A stretch of DNA of 64,000 nt from Planctomycetaceae bacterium. GTDB lineage: Bacteria > Planctomycetota > Phycisphaerae > Phycisphaerales > UBA1924. This document shows positions 36,913 through 44,219 of this stretch, piece after piece. Position 1 is the stretch's first letter, and each line of letters opens with the position of its first letter. Made by a program: the position numbers and the translations under genes. The stretch covers positions 1 through 64,000 of the forward strand of contig JAIYDA010000154.1 of the NCBI GenBank assembly GCA_027487735.1, written 5' to 3'. The notes beneath the pieces are model-generated. The model saw only the letters and a program-made list of their open reading frames with translations. It did not search any database and was not told where the DNA came from.

Positions 36913-37734
36913 TTACGCAACCACACTTCGCAAGCGTCCGCGAGATGCGCGCGTCTGCCGCATGTAGGCTTGCAGGTTGCGGCCTGGGCAGGCGGTGCTC
37001 TTGAGTTCCTGGTGGGTGTAAAGGTTCTTGACGCCCACGCGGTGCGTGGTCATCTGCTGCACGAGGAAGGCGTCGAGCGCGTCGATCTGGGCCTGCGTGG
37101 GGCGGTGCTCGTCGAAGTTGCCCATGAGCATGATGCCCATGTTGTGGTCGTTCGTGCGTGCCACGTGCGCGCCCTCGATGCTCAGCGGGCGCCCCTCCCA
37201 CACTTGCCCGTCGGGGTCGATGATGAAGTGATAGCCAATGTCCACCCACGTTGCGTCGCGGCTCAGGTGCTCGCGCCGCACGCGCGCCAGGCGATCGATC
37301 GCAAAGGCCCGCCCGCGCTTGCCCGCGCTGTTCAGCGCGTCGTGGTGCACCGTAATGAGCTGCACGCCGTTCATGGGCTTGCTCAGGTGCATCTTGGGCT
37401 GCCCGTTCGTCCAGGTGCTGCGCGGGTTCACGCTGATGCTGGGCACGCCCTGCGAAGCAACGGGCGCAACGCCCGGCTGCTGCACCACGGGCCTGGGTGC
37501 GACGTATCGCTGCCCGCCCTCGCTCCCACCGCCCATGCTCGCGATGGGGCGTGGCTCCTCATCGGGCCACACGGGCCCGGGAAAGTTCTGCTTGGTGCGG
37601 CTTGCGCAGCCGCTGGCGAGGGCAGCCGCGCCGAGGGCTGCGGCGCTGAGCAGCACACCCCGGCGTGAGAGCGCAAGCTCGGCAGGCAGAGGCAGGGCAG
37701 AGTTCGGGAGAGAGGGTGTGTGCCCGTGAGACAT
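36913..37734 (-). CDS. Tat-exported N-acetylmuramoyl-L-alanine amidase lipoprotein
   Basis: 273 residues from the ATG at 37734. The N-terminus has a twin-arginine type signal, SRRGVLLSAAALGAAALASG, and a lipobox ending ASGC, so it should be a lipid-anchored, Tat-exported protein. The C-terminal amidase_2/PGRP domain shows zinc ligands in LITVHHDAL, the His of TNDHNMGIMLMGN and STACPGRNLQ. It cleaves the bond between muramic acid and the peptide of peptidoglycan. A Pro-rich linker joins anchor and enzyme. This supports the presence of peptidoglycan in the organism. Confidence 0.9.
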   Translation of the reverse strand: MSHGHTPSLPNSALPLPAELALSRRGVLLSAAALGAAALASGCASRTKQNFPGPVWPDEEPRPIASMGGGSEGGQRYVAPRPVVQQPGVAPVASQGVPSISVNPRSTWTNGQPKMHLSKPMNGVQLITVHHDALNSAGKRGRAFAIDRLARVRREHLSRDATWVDIGYHFIIDPDGQVWEGRPLSIEGAHVARTNDHNMGIMLMGNFDEHRPTQAQIDALDAFLVQQMTTHRVGVKNLYTHQELKSTACPGRNLQAYMRQTRASRGRLRSVVA

Positions 37735-37963
37735 GGCGCTTCCTTGCGTGCGTGGGGGCGAGCACGCCACAAGGCATGCACCGGGAGAAGAGTATCGGCA
37801 CGCCATGCCCCTGGGGGAGAAAACCGGTTTGGCGCCAGCACGCCCCGCGCCGCCCGCAGATGGGTAGAATCGCCCCGCGCGCCGCCCAAGGGGCGTGCGA
37901 TGGCGTTTGGGTTGGCTCGTTGCTGCAAGTTTGGTGTTTTCCCGGGTTTTTCCCGAGACAAGG

Positions 37964-39256
37964 ATGGCTATGGCTGGTGCGTCAGACCTCGTGCGGGGCA
38001 ATGCGATCATCGGGCAGTCGGGCGGCCCCACCGCCGTCATCAACCAATCGCTCGTGGGCGTGGTTGAGGGGCTACGCCTGGGGCTGAAGGCGAGTGGGGT
38101 GGTGGATCGCATCTATGGCATGCGTCACGGCGTGCGAGGCCTGACCAAGGACGATCTGGTGGACCTGACCGACACGCACCAGGATCGGCTCGATCGCCTC
38201 GCGCTCACGCCCAGCGCGGGGCTGGGCAGCACGCGCGACAAGCCCGATGCCGCGTACTGCGAGCGCATCCTCGAGAGCTGCAAGAAGCACAACATCCGCT
38301 ACTTCTTCTACATCGGGGGCAACGACAGCAGCGACACCTGCCGCATCGTGCGCGAGAAGGCGAAGGCGAGCAACTACGACCTGCGCTGCTTCCACGTGCC
38401 CAAGACCGTGGACAACGACCTGATGGAGAACGACCACACGCCCGGCTTTCCGAGCGCTGCGCGGTTTGTCGCGATGGCCTGCATGGCCGACTTCATGGAC
38501 AACATCAGCCTGCCAGGCATCAAGATCAACGTCGTCATGGGGCGGCACGCAGGGTTCTTGACTGCCGCGAGCGCACTCGCACGCCGGCGCGATCGCGAGT
38601 TTGACGAGCTGCCCAGCCACACCACCGACGGTCCGCAGCTCATCTATTGCCCTGAGGTTGCCTTCGACCTCGATCGCTTCGTGGCGGACGTCGAGGCGAT
38701 CTATAGCAAGCGCCAGCGCTGCCACATCGTGGTGAGCGAGGGCATCGCCGACAAGGACCACGTCGCCATCGGCGCGAAGCTCATCAAGAACGCGCAGGTC
38801 GATGCCCACGGCAACGTGCAGCTCAGCGGCAGCGGCGCACTGGGCGACCAGCTGGGCGACCTGCTGAAAGAGAAGCTCACGCCCGCGGGCGGCAAGCCCC
38901 CGCGCGTGCGGGCCGACACCTTCGGATACATCCAGCGCTGCTGGCCCGACGCGAGCGTGATCGACCGCATCGAGGCTCGCCGCAGCGGACGCTACGCCGC
39001 GCAGCTCGCGATGCAGGGGCACTTTGATGGCAGCGTCGCGATCGTGCGGACCAGCAGCGGGAGCGCTGCCTACATGGGCGAGCGCGACGGCGAGGCCTAT
39101 GCCAGCGACTACAAGCGCGTGGAGCTGACGCAGATTGCTGCAAAGACGCGGCACATGCCCGCCGACTTCTTGCAAGGGCACAACAACGTGAGCCGCAAGT
39201 TCATCGAGTATTGCTTGCCGCTGGTGGGCGAGCTGCCGGGCTTTGAACGGCTCTAA
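37964..39256 (+). CDS. pfp: PPi-type 6-phosphofructokinase
   Basis: 430 residues. The start is the first of two close ATGs (37964 and 37970), with AAGG best spaced for the second. PFK motifs: GQSGGPTAVINQS (phosphoryl-donor loop), IGGNDSSD (118-125) and PKTVDND (146-152). The Lys in PKTVDND, at the place where ATP enzymes have Gly (PGTVDND), is the accepted mark of pyrophosphate dependence. It works reversibly in glycolysis and gluconeogenesis. Kinetics are not deducible, and a few family members use ATP. Confidence 0.9.
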   Translation: MAMAGASDLVRGNAIIGQSGGPTAVINQSLVGVVEGLRLGLKASGVVDRIYGMRHGVRGLTKDDLVDLTDTHQDRLDRLALTPSAGLGSTRDKPDAAYCERILESCKKHNIRYFFYIGGNDSSDTCRIVREKAKASNYDLRCFHVPKTVDNDLMENDHTPGFPSAARFVAMACMADFMDNISLPGIKINVVMGRHAGFLTAASALARRRDREFDELPSHTTDGPQLIYCPEVAFDLDRFVADVEAIYSKRQRCHIVVSEGIADKDHVAIGAKLIKNAQVDAHGNVQLSGSGALGDQLGDLLKEKLTPAGGKPPRVRADTFGYIQRCWPDASVIDRIEARRSGRYAAQLAMQGHFDGSVAIVRTSSGSAAYMGERDGEAYASDYKRVELTQIAAKTRHMPADFLQGHNNVSRKFIEYCLPLVGELPGFERL

Positions 39257-39307
39257 GAGTCATTGCGGCTTGAAGAGACGAGAGCCCGTCGCGCGAGCGG
39301 TGGTGGC

Positions 39308-39324
39308 CCAGGCGTCCCGCCTGG
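39308..39324. repeat. Small GC hairpin
   Basis: CCAGGCG TCC CGCCTGG, a 7-bp stem with a three-base loop, 52 bp after the PFK stop. No T tract. It may end transcription or be a dispersed palindrome. Confidence 0.5.
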
Positions 39325-39397
39325 TACCTCCGCGCCCGGCGTTACCGCCCCCTCTGCCGCACTGAGTGTCGCAGCCAGCGCGATACAGTTTCCTGAG

Positions 39398-41392
39398 ATG
39401 GCCTTCCGCCTCCCGAGCTTGCTGAATTGGTCTCTGCACGGCTTTCTGCCCTGCCTTGTTCCGTGCACGGTGCTCTGCATCGCTGCGCACGCGATCGCTG
39501 GCGAGCCCGTGCGCATTGCCCCACCCCTCTCGCTGCACTTTCACCACGTGTTTGGCAGCGAGCCCCTGCTCGATGGCAACGTCGCGCTGCGCACGCAGAG
39601 CAACATCGTCTCGGTCACGCGCGTCGCATACCTGCTCTCGAACTTTGCCTTCACGACGCGAGCGGGCGATCGCATCGCCATAGACATGCCAGCGGCACTC
39701 ATCGACGCCACCGCCCGTGTGCCGCGCGAGGTCATCACGCTCAGCAGCGTGCCCGCTGGCGAATACACCACCCTGAGCTTCGACATCGGTCTGCCCAGCG
39801 AGCTGAACCACGCCGACCCTGCGCAGTGGGCCCCCACCCACCCGCTCAACCCCAGCCTGAACAACCTGCACTGGAACTGGCAAGGGGGCTACGTCTTCTT
39901 CGCGCTCGAAGGGCGCTGGGTGCAAGCCGACGACACGCTCGGGGGCTACGTGTTTCACGTCGCAACCAACGAGCACCTCACACGGGTGTCCGTGCCCGCA
40001 GCGTTTGCGCACGGCGGAACCGCCGCCTCGCCCACGCACGCGCGCATCACGCTCGACCTTGCACGCGTGTTTGATGGTGTGCACACCATCGCCCTCTCCG
40101 CCGACCCCGCCTCGCACCCCACGCACTCCGCGCCGGGCGATGCGCTCGCTGCGAAGCTGTCGGCCAACCTCGCCCAGGCCTTCTCGTTCACGGGCACATT
40201 CGCTCATGACGAAAGCGAGACAACCGACGGGGCACCAGAGCCCGTTCCGCCTCCGCCCGGCACCACGCCTTATGCGTGGCACGCCCCCAAGCACTTTCCG
40301 CGTGTCGCGCTGCCGCACGACAACCCGCTCACGCGCGAGGGCGTCGCGCTGGGCGAAAAACTCTTCTTCGACCAACGCCTCTCGGGCAACAACGCCCAGA
40401 GCTGCGCGAGCTGCCATGTGCCTGCGCAGGCCTTTACCGATGGCAAGCCCCTCGCCGAGGGCGCGTACGGCGATGTCGGGCGGCGCAACACCATGACGCT
40501 GTTCAATCTCGCATGGTCGCAAGACAGTGGCTTCACGTGGGATGGCCGCAAGGCACGCATCCGCGATCAGGCCCTGCAACCCATCGAGGACGCGCGCGAG
40601 ATGCGCATCGCGCTGCCCGAAGCGATCGACAAGCTCTCGCAAGACGACGCGTACGCGGACATGTTCGAGCAGGCCTTTGGCTCCCAGGGCATCACGAGTG
40701 ATCGCATCGGCCTCGCGCTCGAGCAATACCTCCTTACGCTTGTCGCGGCTCGCAGCAAGTACGACCGTGTGGTGCAAGGCACCGACACCTTCACGCCCCA
40801 GGAGCAGCGGGGCTTTGAGCTTTTCAACGCCGAGTACGACCCTGCTCGCGGACAGCTCGGGGCCGACTGCTTCCACTGCCACGGCGGGCACCTGTTCACG
40901 AATCACCAGTTCGTGAGCAATGGGCTCGATGGCAGCCTGCTGCGAGATCGTGGGCTGGACGTTGCAGAACCCGCTGATGCCTCGCGCGAGCAACCTTCAC
41001 GCGCAGACGCCGACCCAGGCCGCGCGGGCGTGACCGACAAACTCATCGACCACGGGCGCTTCAAGGTGCCCACGCTGCGCAACATCGCGAAGACCGCACC
41101 CTACATGCACGACGGCCGCTTTGCGACGCTGATGGACGTGCTGCGGCACTACAGCGAGGGCGTGCAGCCCTCCCCAAGCCTCGACCCCAACCTTGCCAAG
41201 CACCTGCGTGCGAACGCCCGCATCCCGGGCAGCGAGCACCACGCGGGCGTGAACCTGAGCGACGAGGACAAAGCCGCGCTCGTGGCGTTTCTTGAGACGC
41301 TCACGGACGAGCCTTTGCCTGCCGACCAAACGACCGACGGCGAACCGCCCGCCGCGAAGCCGGACGATCGCAAGCATGAAGATCGTGAATGA
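39398..41392 (+). CDS. Fused MbnP-like copper-binding and MbnH/MauG-like di-haem protein
   Basis: 664 residues. A signal peptide occupies about 1-34. Residues 40-270 match the MbnP family: LHFHHVFGSEPLLDG, then YLLSNFAF, and the aromatic block LHWNWQGGYVFFALEG with W159 and W161. Residues 295-650 are a di-haem cytochrome c peroxidase/MauG-like domain: CASCH (336-340), CFHCH (491-495) and KVPTLRNIAKTAPYMHDG. In methanotrophs MbnH and MbnP are separate neighbours, and MbnH oxidises a Trp of MbnP to kynurenine to make a copper site. Here both sit in one chain. The protein is exported, and c-type haem attachment needs the Ccm system. Confidence 0.85.
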   Translation: MAFRLPSLLNWSLHGFLPCLVPCTVLCIAAHAIAGEPVRIAPPLSLHFHHVFGSEPLLDGNVALRTQSNIVSVTRVAYLLSNFAFTTRAGDRIAIDMPAALIDATARVPREVITLSSVPAGEYTTLSFDIGLPSELNHADPAQWAPTHPLNPSLNNLHWNWQGGYVFFALEGRWVQADDTLGGYVFHVATNEHLTRVSVPAAFAHGGTAASPTHARITLDLARVFDGVHTIALSADPASHPTHSAPGDALAAKLSANLAQAFSFTGTFAHDESETTDGAPEPVPPPPGTTPYAWHAPKHFPRVALPHDNPLTREGVALGEKLFFDQRLSGNNAQSCASCHVPAQAFTDGKPLAEGAYGDVGRRNTMTLFNLAWSQDSGFTWDGRKARIRDQALQPIEDAREMRIALPEAIDKLSQDDAYADMFEQAFGSQGITSDRIGLALEQYLLTLVAARSKYDRVVQGTDTFTPQEQRGFELFNAEYDPARGQLGADCFHCHGGHLFTNHQFVSNGLDGSLLRDRGLDVAEPADASREQPSRADADPGRAGVTDKLIDHGRFKVPTLRNIAKTAPYMHDGRFATLMDVLRHYSEGVQPSPSLDPNLAKHLRANARIPGSEHHAGVNLSDEDKAALVAFLETLTDEPLPADQTTDGEPPAAKPDDRKHEDRE

Positions 41393-41592
41393 CGTTTCGC
41401 CCGCGCATGCGCCGCGTGTGCAACGCGTGAAGATTCGTTGAACCGACGCAATCTTGACGAAACTTACGCGCAAACGCAACGCCCGAAATCTGAGGGGCAG
41501 GTATGCTCGTCTCGCTCCAGAATGCGCAGTCGAGCGACGTTGCTCGTGCGTGCCTGGGGTAATCCGTTCCGAAGAGAGAAAGAGAGAGACTC
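41393..41592. other. Intergenic region before the PEP-CTERM-like gene
   Basis: 200 bp. GGTATGCTCG at 41502 resembles a -10 element. GAGAGAAAGAGAGAG just before the next ATG is a purine-rich ribosome-binding stretch. Confidence 0.4.
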
Positions 41593-42375
41593 ATGAAGAT
41601 GAACCTTGCCGCCCTCGCGGCACTTGCCTGCGTTGCGCCCAGCGCCCTCGCAAACATCACCACCCCCGGTTACTCGCAGAACTTCAACGGCATGGGCGCC
41701 ACCGGCACCAGCGCCCCCGCGCTGTTCAGCATCTGGACCCTGCCGGGCGACAACAGCACCTTCACCGACGCCACGGGCATCCCCGCTTCGGCCGTCGGCG
41801 GCGGCACGCAGACCTCGCCCTCGGGCGCTCTGGGCGTGTTCACGCAGAACCTTGCCAGCCCCACGAACGGCTCGAACAACAACAACGGCTTCAACTTTGG
41901 TTTCAGCACCAACACCAGCGATCGCGCCCTGGGCACCGCCCCCACCACCGTTGGCGCTGCCGTCATCCAGGCCGCCCTCACCAACGCCCGCACCACGGCA
42001 ATCACCAGCCTCGACATCAGCTTCGATGTCGAAGTCGTGACCCTCCGCACCACCGCCAATGAGCTCCGTGGCCTGCGCTTCTTCTACAGCACCGTCGGCA
42101 GCGCCGGTCCTTTCACCGCTGTCCCCGCTCTCGATGTCGTCCCCTCGGCCTCGGCCGTCCGCGGCTCGGTGCTCGCCGCCAGCGCCACCGTGAACTTCCC
42201 CTCGGCAATCGCCCCCGGTGCGGGCCTGTGGTTCCGCTGGGTCGATGACAACGCCGACCAGACCTCGCCCGACCAGCTCGTCGCGCTCGACAACCTGGTG
42301 ATCGTCCCCTCGCCCGGTGCCATCGCCCTCGCCGGCATGGGTGGCCTGCTCTGCGCCCGCCGCAAGCGCCGCTAA
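41593..42375 (+). CDS. Exported PEP-CTERM-like protein
   Basis: 260 residues. The signal peptide MKMNLAALAALACVAPSALA is followed by an Asn/Thr/Ala-rich beta-sandwich-like domain. The C-terminus reads VPSPGAIALAGMGGLLCARRKRR: a PEP-like motif, a short hydrophobic span and a basic tail, which is the exosortase (EpsH) sorting signal. The protein is therefore expected on the cell surface or in exopolysaccharide. No exosortase is encoded in the window. Function otherwise unknown. Confidence 0.85.
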   Translation: MKMNLAALAALACVAPSALANITTPGYSQNFNGMGATGTSAPALFSIWTLPGDNSTFTDATGIPASAVGGGTQTSPSGALGVFTQNLASPTNGSNNNNGFNFGFSTNTSDRALGTAPTTVGAAVIQAALTNARTTAITSLDISFDVEVVTLRTTANELRGLRFFYSTVGSAGPFTAVPALDVVPSASAVRGSVLAASATVNFPSAIAPGAGLWFRWVDDNADQTSPDQLVALDNLVIVPSPGAIALAGMGGLLCARRKRR

Positions 42376-42453
42376 GCAGCGACTGGCTCGTGCTTGGGCT
42401 TCGCTCGTGCAAGTGAGCGGAGCTCGTAGCACAGCAACATCTCGCATCAACGC

Positions 42454-42485
42454 ACGAAGCCGGGGCGCATGCGCCCCGGCTTCGT
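42454..42485. terminator. Perfect 32-bp palindrome, likely terminator
   Basis: ACGAAGCCGGGGCGCA followed by its exact reverse complement. It lies 78 bp after the PEP-CTERM-like gene. The T-tract is weak, so Rho-independent action is probable but not sure. Confidence 0.7.
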
Positions 42486-42602
42486 CGTCTTGTCTCACAT
42501 CAGCATGTGCCACGCGTGCGCGTGACGAATGTTCTCTTCAGGCTCTCGTCAGGCTCTCACCACGGCCCAACCTCACCGATCATCTCGTTCGTCGGCGGCT
42601 CG

Positions 42603-43025
42603 TTACGCCGCGGTCTTCTGCGTGCGGCACTGCACACCCACGAGGTACACGCCCTCATGCTCTTGCTCGCAGCGCATCACCACGCCCACCTGGCGCGGGC
42701 TCATGGCGTGCTCAGGAATGATGCTCACGGTGCTGCCGGGCTCGATCTTCATCGGGCTGCGGACACCAAGGCCCGTCCAGCTTGCGTCCACCAGCTCCAC
42801 GCGTGCGAGCCGACCGGGGCCGGGCCCCTCGCTAAAGATCGCCATCGCGCCGCCGCTCACCACACGCCGCGGCACACGCCGCCGCTCGGGCTGCAGGCGG
42901 AAGGGGCCATCACCCACCAGGCCCTGCGCGGGGAACTTGGGCTCCTGAAACTGGCTCGCGAGCGTGCGCGGTGCCTGCTCCTGGCTGTTGTCCTTCTTGT
43001 TCGATGGCTGGCGTGCTGGCTGCAT
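42603..43025 (-). CDS. PilZ-like domain protein
   Basis: 140 residues. It has RRVPRRVV near residue 48, then ELVDASWTGLGVRSP and PGSTVSIIPEH, fitting the RxxxR...(D/N)xSxxG pattern of PilZ, which binds cyclic di-GMP. The N-terminal 45 residues are polar and probably disordered. It is likely a cytoplasmic cyclic di-GMP receptor. It lies on its own between terminators. Confidence 0.75.
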   Translation of the reverse strand: MQPARQPSNKKDNSQEQAPRTLASQFQEPKFPAQGLVGDGPFRLQPERRRVPRRVVSGGAMAIFSEGPGPGRLARVELVDASWTGLGVRSPMKIEPGSTVSIIPEHAMSPRQVGVVMRCEQEHEGVYLVGVQCRTQKTAA

Positions 43026-43145
43026 GATTCGCTCCTGGCATGCCCCTTAGGTCGCTGCGACCCCAAGCTCTTCATGGGCTTGGGTTGCAACGTCCCGAAA
43101 GGCGTCCCTACGGCTATCGGGGCCCGCAACACCCGACTTGACAGC

Positions 43146-43180
43146 ACGACCGCAAAACCCTGAGGGTTTTCTGCGGTCGT
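43146..43180 (-). terminator. Hairpin terminator between the FkbM and PilZ genes
   Basis: ACGACCGCA pairs with TGCGGTCGT, and an inner AAACCC pairs with GGGTTT around a TGA loop. It lies just after the stop of the FkbM-type gene on the minus strand. Confidence 0.7.
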
Positions 43181-43222
43181 TCGCCATTTTTTTGCGCACC
43201 TTTGCTCAAGTCGCCCGCCTCG

Positions 43223-44074
43223 CTACGCAAGCCGGGCTTTGCAATGCTGCAAGTCCGCCCGCACATACACGCGGTTGACGGCGATGAACCCCACGAGCGC
43301 ATAAGGCTGTGCCCGCATGTAGATGTCCACCGCTGTGCCCTCGCGCTTCGCGTTGTCCTCAAGCACGAGCACCTTGGGCTTCCACCTCTGCAGATCAAAG
43401 CCCTCGAGCAGGGGCACCTCGCCACCCTCGACATCGATGATCGCCGCGTCCACTTCCGTTCCTGCCGGCTGGCGCTCCAGCAGCGCGTTCATCGTCGTCT
43501 GCGGCACCGAAACCTGCGTGCTCTTCTGCTTGTTGCTGGCGATCGTCGCTCTGTGCAGCTCGTCGGTGTTCAAGTAGCTCAGCATGCCCCCCCAATGGTC
43601 CTCGACAACCGTGAACTCCGCCCGCTCGCCCGCGCCGGGCCTCCCGAGCGCAGCATGCACAACTGTCGCCTTGGGCCGGTTGCGCACGCACTGCTCAAAT
43701 CGCTGCGGAATCGCCTCGATCAGCAGGCACTTCCAGCCCGCTTGCTCGAGCCCCGCGCTCGCACTAAAGGTCTCGCCATCAAACGCCCCCACCTCAATGA
43801 TCAGCCCCTGCGGCTTGCCCGCGAGCACCTCGGGAGACAGCAAATCCCAGATCGCCGCGTCCTCGCCAAACTGCGACCGAAACTCGATGGGCGTCGCAAC
43901 CTGCCCTCCGCGTGCGCGCACCATGCGCTCGGCCTCGAGCGCGCAAAGCCGCTTGTGCATCTTCATGCTGCGCTGGAACAGATACTCCGCGTTGTGCGTC
44001 ACTGCCTGCAAGTGCTGCATGAGCTGCTGCATCTGCTGCTGTTGCATCGCCTGCTGCTGACCAATCGGCTGCAT
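43223..44074 (-). CDS. FkbM-family methyltransferase with coiled N-terminus
   Basis: 283 residues from the ATG at 44074; the longer frame to 44269 would run through the hppA terminator. A Gln/Met-rich coiled segment (QQQAMQQQQMQQLMQHLQ) comes first. The AdoMet site is IIEVGAFDGETFSASAGLE, followed by CLLIEAIPQR and IDVEGGEVPLLEGFD, which match the FkbM O-methyltransferase core. Such enzymes methylate sugars or other small acceptors; the substrate is unknown. Confidence 0.82.
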   Translation of the reverse strand: MQPIGQQQAMQQQQMQQLMQHLQAVTHNAEYLFQRSMKMHKRLCALEAERMVRARGGQVATPIEFRSQFGEDAAIWDLLSPEVLAGKPQGLIIEVGAFDGETFSASAGLEQAGWKCLLIEAIPQRFEQCVRNRPKATVVHAALGRPGAGERAEFTVVEDHWGGMLSYLNTDELHRATIASNKQKSTQVSVPQTTMNALLERQPAGTEVDAAIIDVEGGEVPLLEGFDLQRWKPKVLVLEDNAKREGTAVDIYMRAQPYALVGFIAVNRVYVRADLQHCKARLA

Positions 44075-44150
44075 TGTCGTTGCCTTCTGCCCGCACTGGG
44101 GCGCTGCGTGTGCTCGTGCCGCCACACCACCGTCGAGGATATCCGCAACG

Positions 44151-44183
44151 AAAAAGGCCCGCACGCCAAGGGGCATGCGGGCC
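44151..44183 (-). terminator. Rho-independent terminator of hppA
   Basis: On the minus strand GGCCCGCATGCC, loop, then a matching arm to GCGGGCC and TTTTT. It lies 37 bp after the hppA stop. Confidence 0.85.
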
Positions 44184-44219
44184 GAACACTGCTTCAAACT
44201 CGACCGGGTACGCCTGGCC

